DNA of 5,117 bases from M55B144 sp964550615 (GTDB lineage: Bacteria > Bipolaricaulota > Bipolaricaulia > UBA7950 > UBA9294): assembly GCA_964550615.1 (NCBI GenBank), contig CAZKAB010000071.1, positions 1 through 5,117 on the forward strand. Direction: 5' to 3'. The notes beneath the pieces were generated by a model. It made no database searches. It worked only from the letters and a program-made list of their open reading frames with translations, and was not told the origin of the DNA. Shown in pieces: positions 1-5,054 of this stretch (the stretch's first letter is position 1; the number at the start of each line of letters is the position of its first letter). The position numbers were made by a program, and so were the translations under genes.

Positions 1-31
1 GGGGTCAGCGGGGTCAGAGCTTTACTTTTGA
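1..31 (+). repeat. GGGGTCAG-type dispersed repeat, copy 1
   Basis: Two GGGGTCAG octamers (1-8 and 10-17) lie one base apart. The second continues into AGCTTTACTTTTGA, ending at 31. The 22-bp unit at 10-31 recurs at 3451-3472 with one C/T difference and in the same orientation. The element begins at the window edge, so more octamers may lie upstream. Short G-rich non-coding units of this kind resemble REP-like elements, which in other bacteria are linked to Y1/RAYT transposases; that link is an inference, as no transposase is present here. The spacer up to 133 also holds a perfect 12-bp palindrome, TCAGCATGCTGA, at 53-64. I see no gene or clear terminator in 1-133. Confidence 0.75.
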
Positions 32-133
32 ATTCTGATCTGACAAGCTGACTCAGCATGCTGAAGGTGCTCCACGACAAATCCAAAAGCATGCCCAATT
101 CACGTCAACAGCAACGTGGAATATCCAACTGCT

Positions 134-1414
134 TTACGAATTCGCTTCGCCGGGTGTGCCAGCCCTGAAGACCCAATCGTCCAGCACGTCTTGATCAGAT
201 CCGTCGGGCAGACGCTGCCACGTCCTGTCATCTCCGCCATTGGCAACATCATCAATCAACCCCTCAGGACTGCAATCGACAACAATGCCCTCGGAGTCAC
301 GCAGGCGGATGGACTCTCCTCGGGTGTTCTCAAGATGTTGCTTTGGGTAGACGAACTGGTAGTATTCGCCAGGCTCGATGGTCACAGGAGGAATGGGGTC
401 CCATCCTCCCCCATATCCGCTGTATGAGCCAGCCCATCCCAACAGGCTGACTGGAGCGGCAGTTGGATTGTAGAGCTCGATCCACTCTGAACCAGAATCA
501 CTACCCGGCGGATTCATTTCAACTTCCGTAATGATGATACGCTCCCCAGCAGATGGTAAGGCCTCCGTTGCACTGCCTGAACTTACGAGGCTGTTACAGT
601 CTGATACGGCGGTATTGACACGAATTGACTCACCGTCTGTCGATACGCAAATCGTGCCACCCGTGCTCGTTGCGAGGTATGGCAGACCCTGTCCCACGAG
701 GTCAGTAGCAGTCTCCGGCACAGCATCGTCCGTGCTGATAATAGTCAGGGTGGGATGCAATGCAGTGGCAAGTGCCAGCGTGGCGGAGTTTGTCAGGCCG
801 TGGTGGGGTGCCTTGAGGATAAGAATGTCCTGCTCACTTGGCCAGAAATCCGATCCCTTCCAGCTATCCACCGTGGTAGCGGAAACAGTCTCCAGATCCC
901 CGGTGAAGAGAAAGCTCACAGATTTGAACCTTAGCAACAAGACAAGTGAATCCTCATTCGCATCCCCGGTTCGCTCATCTGGATGCAACACCGTGAGGAC
1001 GAGATCGCCCAGTTCGACTTCCCCGCCGCAGCTGACAGGAGTCCGAGGGCAGTGCTCATCCGAAACGGAGTCATAGAAGTCCAGGTATGCCGATGTACAG
1101 AGCACCGCGCCGTTCGTGACGACCTCAGCGACGTCGAATGCATCCAGCACTTCGTCCAATCCCCCGATGTGATCCGCATGAGGGTGAGTTGCGACCATCA
1201 CCTCGAGAGATCCATCAATGTACTTGCCTTTTTGGAGAAATGTCACGCAGGCGTTGCCCCGTCCGCCGTCAATCAACATTTCGCACTCCACGTAGTCGAT
1301 GAGAATCGCGTCTCCATGTCCCACATCGACAAAGTAGACATCAAGATTTCCCGTGGCGAGGCACAGCAGGCTCACAACCATGACAATGAGGAGGCCAGCA
1401 GATACTGTCCGCAT
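134..1414 (-). CDS. Exported ComEC-like metallo-beta-lactamase-fold hydrolase with C-terminal lamin-tail domain
   Basis: This 426-residue protein has three parts. Residues 1-22 look like a signal peptide: Arg2, a hydrophobic core at 8-20, then a small-residue region. There is no good lipobox (SLLC at 15-18 lacks the small residue at -1). Residues 24 to about 270 form a metallo-beta-lactamase domain of the ComEC/Rec2 competence type: VDVGHGDA at 29-36, LIDGG at 47-51, the metal motif HPHADH at 77-82, GD at 172-173 and APHHG at 202-206. Residues 291-426 match a lamin-tail domain: ITEVEMNPPG, then EWIELYNP at 310-317, and a closing GTPGEAN at 419-425. Lamin-tail domains are known fused to bacterial exported hydrolases and nucleases. 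ComEC relatives act on nucleic acid or phosphoesters, so an extracytoplasmic nuclease or phosphodiesterase is plausible but unproven. It lacks the ComEC membrane channel and is not ComEC itself. The ATG at 1414 is preceded by GAGGTGAT at 1427-1420. It appears monocistronic and diverges from the flavoprotein gene. Confidence 0.9.
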   Translation of the reverse strand: MRTVSAGLLIVMVVSLLCLATGNLDVYFVDVGHGDAILIDYVECEMLIDGGRGNACVTFLQKGKYIDGSLEVMVATHPHADHIGGLDEVLDAFDVAEVVTNGAVLCTSAYLDFYDSVSDEHCPRTPVSCGGEVELGDLVLTVLHPDERTGDANEDSLVLLLRFKSVSFLFTGDLETVSATTVDSWKGSDFWPSEQDILILKAPHHGLTNSATLALATALHPTLTIISTDDAVPETATDLVGQGLPYLATSTGGTICVSTDGESIRVNTAVSDCNSLVSSGSATEALPSAGERIIITEVEMNPPGSDSGSEWIELYNPTAAPVSLLGWAGSYSGYGGGWDPIPPVTIEPGEYYQFVYPKQHLENTRGESIRLRDSEGIVVDCSPEGLIDDVANGGDDRTWQRLPDGSDQDVLDDWVFRAGTPGEANS

Positions 1415-1526
1415 TTTCCATCACCTCGCTCCAGCCTACTGCTGAGATATGGCAAATACTAGAAGAGCCGCCTAGATAAGAGGCAGCATTGCACGAAACT
1501 CAAGGTGAGGATAAAGGGTTATGCTA

Positions 1527-1660
1527 CGCGCGAGCGCGAGTTACGAGTGATCGGTGATGAGTGCTGGCCGCAGGCAGTGCGAGGTTCGAAGTTCGAGGTT
1601 GGAAAGCAGTCGACAGTCGCCAGGGACAGTCAGCAGTCGACGGTCGTCGGTCGCCAGCCA
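1527..1660. repeat. Degenerate low-complexity repeat tract
   Basis: This non-coding tract is built from short recurring words. It opens with an inverted repeat CGCGC-GA-GCGCG at 1527-1538. GTTCGAGGTTGGAAAGC at 1591-1607 recurs at 5055-5071 with one difference. AGCAGTCGAC occurs at 1605-1614 and 1632-1641, and GTCGCCA at 1616-1622 and 1650-1656. It lies in the 552-bp divergent spacer (1415-1966) and leads into the composite hairpin repeat at 1690. No gene, tRNA or convincing promoter is seen in this tract. Confidence 0.6.
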
Positions 1661-1689
1661 ACCGCATAACCACGTCACCCGAAAGAGGG

Positions 1690-1783
1690 ATTACGGGGAC
1701 ATAGTATCCAATCCAGACGATCGGGATTAAGGGACAGGCACCTTGCGGAGCCTGTCCCTGGGGATTCCGGGGACATAATACGA
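1690..1783 (+). repeat. Composite hairpin repeat, copy A
   Basis: Positions 1699-1762 are identical over 64 bp to 3248-3311. The core is a perfect 10-bp stem, AGGGACAGGC (1730-1739) and GCCTGTCCCT (1750-1759), around a 10-base loop ACCTTGCGGA. The core is flanked by two related 20-bp words in direct orientation: ATTACGGGGACATAGTATCC at 1690-1709 and ATTCCGGGGACATAATACGA at 1764-1783. The stem lacks a following T-tract, so it is a poor intrinsic terminator. It lies between the divergent hydrolase and flavoprotein genes. Confidence 0.85.
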
Positions 1784-1828
1784 AACTCCGCACCATATCA
1801 CGCGCCAGTCCGTTTGCCATGCTCCGTG

Positions 1829-1848
1829 AGTTCCGGACACATAACGCG
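1829..1848 (+). repeat. Solitary ATTCCGG/ACATA flanking word
   Basis: AGTTCCGGACACATAACGCG is a further, diverged copy of the 20-bp word that brackets the composite hairpin repeats. It lies 65 bp after the right-hand word of copy A and has no hairpin core beside it. The rest of the spacer to 1951 holds nothing I can name; I found no convincing -35/-10 pair for the downstream flavoprotein gene. Confidence 0.55.
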
Positions 1849-1951
1849 TATTAGCACTTGCGTTGCAGAAGCTTCCCCTAGGCGTTCTGGCTACTGTCCT
1901 TCAATCTTCTGGCACCGACGCCGCTATTCGACGATCATCTGCACAATCGAA

Positions 1952-1960
1952 AGGGGAGGT
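1952..1960 (+). promoter_or_regulatory. Ribosome binding site that fixes the GTG start at 1967
   Basis: AGGGGAGGT is a strong Shine-Dalgarno match, placed 6 bases before GTG 1967. It supports that start over the upstream in-frame TTG at 1814, whose extra 51 codons look non-coding and run through a repeat word. Confidence 0.8.
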
Positions 1961-1966
1961 TACACC

Positions 1967-2347
1967 GTGGCAGAACTACCTGAATCCATTCAACAAGCAT
2001 GGGAACACCGAAGCGGTCCGGCAATCTTCACAACGATCAGCGAAGACGCGACGCCCAACACGATCTACGTCACCTGCGTGGCTCTCTACGATGCAGGCAC
2101 GGTCGTCGTTGCCGACAACTACTTCGACAAGACCCGGCGCAACATCCTGGCGGGTAGCAAGGGAACGATCTTGTTCATGACGGATGATAACAAGGCATTC
2201 CAAATAAAGGGGAGCTTGACCTATCACACAAGTGGGCCCGTGTACGACAACATGAGAACGTGGAACCCCAAGAAGCACCCCGGTCATGCCGCGGCTGCAT
2301 TGTCTGTAGAGGAGGTCTACAGCGGAGCCGACAAGCTCTTGGGGTGA
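1967..2347 (+). CDS. Small FMN-binding split-barrel protein, pyridoxamine 5'-phosphate oxidase superfamily
   Basis: This 126-residue protein starts with GTG. The pattern fits the pyridoxamine-phosphate-oxidase-like split barrel: an N-terminal helix (ESIQQAWEH, 6-14), a strand with the small-residue motif GPAIFTTISED (17-27), NTIYVTCVALYD (31-42), then DNYFDKTRRNIL (50-61), GTILFMTDD (66-74) and AFQIKGSLTYHTSGP (77-91). In this family the K-T-x-x-N helix and the following strand contact FMN phosphate, and the proteins work as cytoplasmic dimers. It is much shorter than true PdxH (about 200-220 residues) and lacks that enzyme's C-terminal part, so PdxH activity is unlikely. A small flavin or F420-type reductase, or a flavin-binding protein of unknown substrate, fits better. 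It stands alone: divergent from the upstream hydrolase and convergent with the toxin-antitoxin operon. Confidence 0.85.
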   Translation: MAELPESIQQAWEHRSGPAIFTTISEDATPNTIYVTCVALYDAGTVVVADNYFDKTRRNILAGSKGTILFMTDDNKAFQIKGSLTYHTSGPVYDNMRTWNPKKHPGHAAAALSVEEVYSGADKLLG

Positions 2348-2352
2348 GGAGG

Positions 2353-2396
2353 GCAACGCTGAGCGTTGCTTGTGAGTTGCGGCTACGCCACAACTC
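2353..2396 (+). terminator. Two adjacent hairpins after the flavoprotein gene
   Basis: Hairpin one pairs GCAACGC (2353-2359) with GCGTTGC (2363-2369) around a TGA loop, followed by TTGT. Hairpin two pairs GAGTTG-C-GGC (2374-2383) with GCC-A-CAACTC (2387-2396) around TAC, with one C/A mismatch. They begin 5 bp after the stop codon, as expected for a 3' end structure. Neither is followed by a real T-tract, so they may be weak or factor-dependent terminators or mRNA-stabilising stems. Confidence 0.45.
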
Positions 2397-2435
2397 TAGG
2401 ACCGACTCAATCGCTACCCTAGAAGAGGGGTGAGA

Positions 2436-2484
2436 CCCCCTAATCCCCTAGTCCCTTATCCCTGTTCCCCTAATCCTTTCCCCC
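2436..2484 (-). repeat. G-rich ATTAGGG-like tract with G-quadruplex potential
   Basis: On the minus strand this tract has G-runs of 5, 2, 4, 3, 3, 4 and 5. The last five are separated by four-base loops AACA, ATAA, ACTA and ATTA, which satisfies the G3+N1-7 quadruplex rule. It lies 4-52 bp beyond the toxin stop codon, so it would be in the 3' end of the toxin transcript. The words GGATTAGGG and GGGATAAGGG also resemble the sequence at 5096-5117 and GGGATTAAGGG inside the composite repeats. Confidence 0.65.
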
Positions 2485-2488
2485 GCTA

Positions 2489-2824
2489 TTATCCGATGAC
2501 TTCGTTCAGCCCGTCGATGAGTTTGGACAGCTGCTCGGTCGGAAGCCTGTCGATCACTTCACCGATCCGGCCTACGGAAAGCGTGCGGATCTGGCTGATC
2601 TTGACCCAGGACTGCTTGGGAAGATCATTTGCTTCGAGTTCCATCGTCAGGGGGAATCCTGCGCGCTGTGGCTGACTGGTGATTGCCATAGCTATGACCG
2701 TGCCTGATCGTTCGTTGAATACGTCGTGACTCACGATAACGACAGGGCGTGTGCCCCCCTGTTCGTGCCCGCAAACGGGGTTCAAGTCGGCCCAGCGGAT
2801 CTCGCCTCTCAGTACTCGGGCCAT
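2489..2824 (-). CDS. mazF: MazF/PemK-family endoribonuclease toxin
   Basis: This 111-residue protein has the normal length and full layout of a MazF/PemK toxin, a small SH3-like-barrel endoribonuclease that cuts mRNA at short specific sequences when released from its antitoxin. The family start is clear: RGEIRWADLNP (6-16), then the G-x-E-Q-G-G-T-R-P-V-V-I-V-S stretch at 19-32, and F36-N37. Arg26 and Thr49 (in AITSQ, 47-51) align by position with the catalytic Arg and Thr of characterised MazF proteins. The K-I-S-Q-I-R-T-L motif (75-82) and a C-terminal helix (95-110) are also typical, so the toxin looks intact. Its ATG lies inside the antitoxin gene with a 16-bp overlap and no strong Shine-Dalgarno of its own, which implies translational coupling. 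Cleavage specificity cannot be read from the sequence. The symbol is given at family level. Confidence 0.93.
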   Translation of the reverse strand: MARVLRGEIRWADLNPVCGHEQGGTRPVVIVSHDVFNERSGTVIAMAITSQPQRAGFPLTMELEANDLPKQSWVKISQIRTLSVGRIGEVIDRLPTEQLSKLIDGLNEVIG

Positions 2825-3051
2825 TCTGCGATCTCAGTACTAAGTACTTCCTCAGCCATCGCCTGCTCGGTGGCGGGGTCGAGCTTGGCGCACTGCTCAG
2901 CCAGGCGCGTCTTCTTCAGCCGGTCGAGTTTCTCGGTTACGGCTACCTGAATTGCCTTGCTCCGGCTGGGAAACGCGTTGCTCTTGACAAGCTCGTCGAG
3001 TTGTTCGAGCGTTGCTTTCTCAATGCTGATCGCAACCTTTGCCATGCTCAT
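2809..3051 (-). CDS. Ribbon-helix-helix antitoxin of the MazF-type module
   Basis: This 80-residue protein has an N-terminal ribbon-helix-helix DNA-binding region: strand AKVAISI (4-10), helix one LEQLDELV (15-22), then FPSRSKAIQVAVTEKLDRL (27-45) as turn and helix two. The C-terminal half is charged and helical and ends in AEEVLSTEIAEWPEY (66-80), the kind of tail that wraps the toxin in such pairs. It should neutralise the toxin next to it and repress their shared promoter. Starts are possible at GTG 3060 and ATG 3057, 3051 or 3045. I chose 3051 because GGTGAT at 3061-3056 gives good Shine-Dalgarno spacing; 3045 (78 residues) is the main alternative. The antitoxin-first order and the 16-bp overlap with the toxin are typical of such operons. 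Confidence 0.9.
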   Translation of the reverse strand: MSMAKVAISIEKATLEQLDELVKSNAFPSRSKAIQVAVTEKLDRLKKTRLAEQCAKLDPATEQAMAEEVLSTEIAEWPEY

Positions 3052-3067
3052 GCACATCACCAGTACT

Positions 3068-3096
3068 ACTATAGGTCATACCGAGGAGTGTGTCAA
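3068..3096 (-). promoter_or_regulatory. Sigma70-type promoter of the toxin-antitoxin operon
   Basis: On the minus strand, TTGACA (3096-3091) is a perfect -35. A 17-bp spacer leads to TATAGT (3073-3068), a 5/6 match to the -10. Transcription should begin near 3064-3061, leaving only about 10-13 bases before ATG 3051. Two 6-bp palindromes, CTATAG (3074-3069) and AGTACT (3067-3062), overlap or abut the -10 and are plausible operator sites for the ribbon-helix-helix antitoxin; this is inferred. Confidence 0.8.
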
Positions 3097-3110
3097 TGCC
3101 TGCCCATGCA

Positions 3111-3188
3111 CGCATGGAAGGGGCAGCTTCCGGGAACATCAAGTCCTTCCCGTTCCCGATGTTGTTGATCCTCGCATGGAAGGGGCAG
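3111..3188 (+). repeat. 16-bp direct repeat pair upstream of the toxin-antitoxin promoter
   Basis: CGCATGGAAGGGGCAG occurs exactly at 3111-3126 and again at 3173-3188, 62 bp apart. Between them CGGGAAC (3131-3137) and GTTCCCG (3152-3158) form an inverted repeat. The region does not read as protein in any frame. The copies could be degraded mobile-element or repeat remnants, or target-site-like duplications. Confidence 0.6.
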
Positions 3189-3238
3189 GTCGAGAGTTTG
3201 CCTGCGTCGTACCACTCCGCAGGGACGAGTTCGCTACG

Positions 3239-3333
3239 ATTCCGGACACATAGTATCCAATCCAGACGATCGGGATTAAGGGACAGGCACCTTGCGGAGC
3301 CTGTCCCTGGGATAGTTCCGGAGACATCTCTGA
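3239..3333 (+). repeat. Composite hairpin repeat, copy B
   Basis: This copy has the same build and orientation as copy A. Positions 3248-3311 match 1699-1762 exactly. The stem is AGGGACAGGC (3279-3288) with GCCTGTCCCT (3299-3308) around the same 10-base loop. The flanking 20-bp words are ATTCCGGACACATAGTATCC (3239-3258) and a diverged AGTTCCGGAGACATCTCTGA (3314-3333). The start-to-start distance of the flanking words is 75 bp here and 74 bp in copy A. It lies in the 571-bp divergent spacer before the amidohydrolase. Confidence 0.85.
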
Positions 3334-3423
3334 CATCGTGCTGTCTGTCGAGATTGCGCTTAGGTCTTGTAATTCAACATCAAGTCATGTCTGAGCACGG
3401 CACATGCATCCGCTCTTGTTAAC

Positions 3424-3472
3424 GGGGTCAGTATTGCCGGGGTCAGTGCCGGGGTCAGAGCTTTATTTTTGA
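3424..3472 (+). repeat. GGGGTCAG-type dispersed repeat, three-headed copy 2
   Basis: GGGGTCAG occurs at 3424-3431, 3439-3446 and 3451-3458. The last continues as AGCTTTATTTTTGA to 3472, matching 10-31 at 21 of 22 positions. The linkers are TATTGCC and TGCC, unlike the single C in copy 1, so the heads seem to have accumulated in different ways. CTGACCC at 3526-3532 is complementary to the octamer core and could pair with it. The spacer from 3473 to 3558 shows nothing further. Confidence 0.75.
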
Positions 3473-3558
3473 TCTATGGAAGGCGTTGTCAGTGGCCCCT
3501 AGTGCTCGCCAACCGCTAGAACTGGCTGACCCGCAAGCACCCGTACCGATAACACCAT

Positions 3559-3587
3559 TTGGCACATTCCTTTTCGGTCACTATCCT
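3559..3587 (+). promoter_or_regulatory. Likely sigma70-type promoter of the amidohydrolase gene
   Basis: TTGGCA at 3559-3564 matches the -35 consensus at 5 of 6 positions. A 17-bp spacer leads to TATCCT at 3582-3587, matching the -10 at 4 of 6. The predicted transcript start near 3594 leaves a leader of about 30 bases with the ribosome binding site well placed. Confidence 0.55.
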
Positions 3588-3612
3588 ATTCACGACATTC
3601 CCTTCGTTTGAC

Positions 3613-3621
3613 GGAGGTGAT
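3613..3621 (+). promoter_or_regulatory. Near-perfect ribosome binding site fixing the ATG at 3623
   Basis: GGAGGTGAT is close to full complementarity with the 16S rRNA 3' end, with GGAGG ending 5 bases before ATG 3623. It rules out the in-frame TTG at 3608, whose codons would overlap this site. Confidence 0.85.
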
Positions 3622-3622
3622 C

Positions 3623-5026
3623 ATGGAAGAGAAGACGGCCTACGACATTCATCTGCACGCTTTCAACCTGAGCCATCCATCGCTCTCTGCGTTCGCTCGA
3701 CGCTCGTTGCGGGAGATTCCCAAGGACTTGGTCAAGCCCCGCCAGCTACTCCAGTTTCGCCTTCCTCTGGTATTGCTTCTCATTGTGGCGATAGGCCTTC
3801 TGGGAGTGCTGTTGGCTATCGTATGGCTGGTCCCACCTTTGCATCGATGGGTACGCTCGCTGATGCGCGTTCTCTTCGGCTATGTCAAACGGCTCCTGGC
3901 CAAGTTTGCCAACCTGCTCCTCGTTCTGGAAAACGACATTGGGAGCACGTTCCTGCTGATGGAGAATTGCCTGCGTGAGAAGGAGAATCCGCTGCTCGAC
4001 GCCGAGGGGCTCCACCTGGGTGGCGAAACCTACACCCGGATCATCTTCACGCCGCTGATGATGGACTTCGGATACAAGAACAAGACGGAGCCGGGGGCAG
4101 CGAAGCCCAAACGGTTCTTCCACTACGACATCCCAGCGGGCAAGCCGATCGTCGAGCAGGTCGTGGATGTGTTCCGCGCGATCCGCGACTACCGCGAGAC
4201 CGAATCGGATGCGGCGCTAACCGAGAAGTACCCGGCGCTCAACGCCTCTGCGAAACGGGTCTTCGAGATCTATCCGTTCCTAGCCCTTAATCCCGCTAAC
4301 TACACGAAGGCCAAGGTCGATGGGCTGCTCCAGAAGTACTTCGCTTACTACACCGGGCGAAGGGAAGATTTCCTCGCCAACCTCGGCCAGTTCGATGGCG
4401 ATATCGACCACCTCGGGGATCACGTCTTCGCGGGGATCAAGGTCTACCCGCCCCTCAACTTCGATCCGTGGCCCGAGGGCAACCCCGAGGCGATGGCAAA
4501 GATCGAAGCGCTCTATGGGACTTGCAGCGAGAAAGGCATCCCGCTCACCACGCACGGTGGAAAGGGCGGATTCGTAACGGTCGACCAGCAACGACTGAAC
4601 GAGATCACCGCTGTCTCCAAGTGGGCCAGCGCGCTGCAGCGATTCCCCGGCCTCAAGCTCGACCTGGCTCACTTCCCGCTGGGAGCGCTGAAGGGGAACG
4701 TACTGACCTTAGCGGAGCGGAAGCGACAGCAAGAGACGCTCGCCCTCGTGCTGCAATACGAGAACGTCTACGTCGACGTCTCGTGCCGGGCCACGAGCGA
4801 CGCCTACTACCAGGCGCTGAAGGCCCTGCTCGACGGCCTCCCGGTTCCGGATGCCGAGAAGCTGACGCGCAGAATCCTCTTCGGATCAGACTTTGCCGTA
4901 AACCTGATGTGGATCGAGTCGTACAACCGCTACCTAGACCTCTTCTCACGCACCGAAGCGCTCACACCCGCCGAGAAACACACCTTCTGCTCAGTCAACC
5001 CGGAACGATTCCTCTTTCGGAAGTAG
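3623..5026 (+). CDS. Amidohydrolase-superfamily metal-dependent hydrolase with inserted membrane segment
   Basis: This 467-residue protein has the marks of the amidohydrolase TIM-barrel superfamily (Amidohydro_2-like). They are YDIHLHAFN with the HxH pair at His10/His12, GIKVYPP with Lys273, PLTTHGG with His311, LDLAHF with His350, ILFGSDF with Asp423, and a C-terminal NPERFLF (459-465). These match the usual metal ligands and the catalytic Asp; whether Lys273 is a bridging carboxylated lysine is uncertain. The substrate cannot be told. Residues 47-72 form a strongly hydrophobic stretch between charged flanks, followed by an amphipathic, basic segment (75-102). This predicted membrane helix falls between the HxH strand and the rest of the barrel, which is unusual. 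The protein is long for the roughly 280-350 residues common in the family; the insert (about 40-125) and a helical region (175-255) account for much of that. There is no signal peptide. It has its own promoter and is followed by repeats, with no obvious terminator. Confidence 0.88.
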   Translation: MEEKTAYDIHLHAFNLSHPSLSAFARRSLREIPKDLVKPRQLLQFRLPLVLLLIVAIGLLGVLLAIVWLVPPLHRWVRSLMRVLFGYVKRLLAKFANLLLVLENDIGSTFLLMENCLREKENPLLDAEGLHLGGETYTRIIFTPLMMDFGYKNKTEPGAAKPKRFFHYDIPAGKPIVEQVVDVFRAIRDYRETESDAALTEKYPALNASAKRVFEIYPFLALNPANYTKAKVDGLLQKYFAYYTGRREDFLANLGQFDGDIDHLGDHVFAGIKVYPPLNFDPWPEGNPEAMAKIEALYGTCSEKGIPLTTHGGKGGFVTVDQQRLNEITAVSKWASALQRFPGLKLDLAHFPLGALKGNVLTLAERKRQQETLALVLQYENVYVDVSCRATSDAYYQALKALLDGLPVPDAEKLTRRILFGSDFAVNLMWIESYNRYLDLFSRTEALTPAEKHTFCSVNPERFLFRK

Positions 5027-5054
5027 CGAAGCAGTTCTCAGCGCGTGGTGCGCG

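Noticed and set aside
1361..1414. Lipoprotein signal at Cys18 of the lamin-tail hydrolase
   Set aside because: The residues before Cys18 are Ser-Leu-Leu, lacking the small residue needed at -1; an ordinary signal peptide fits better.
531..1462. Plus-strand open frames antisense to the lamin-tail hydrolase
   Set aside because: The minus strand encodes clear catalytic motifs and a signal peptide with a good ribosome binding site; the antisense frames have neither.
1583..1600. tRNA T-arm-like sequence GGTTCGAAGTTCG
   Set aside because: No acceptor stem, anticodon arm or matching T-stem can be built around it; it belongs to the degenerate repeat tract.
1730..1759. Repeat hairpins as intrinsic terminators
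   Set aside because: The perfect stem is not followed by a T-tract on either strand, and it lies far from any gene end. The same applies to 3279-3308.
1814..1966. N-terminal extension of the flavoprotein to an upstream TTG
   Set aside because: The extra 51 codons show no family similarity and run through a repeat word, while GTG 1967 has a strong ribosome binding site.
1690..3333. CRISPR array
   Set aside because: The repeats are two units 1.5 kb apart with genes between them. There is no regular spacer pattern and no cas gene.
1524..3336. Minus-strand open frames at 1524-1820 and 3139-3336 that share an identical peptide of about 20 residues
   Set aside because: The shared peptide is simply the 64-bp non-coding hairpin repeat read in the same frame. 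Flanking translations are unrelated, and neither frame has a good ribosome binding site.
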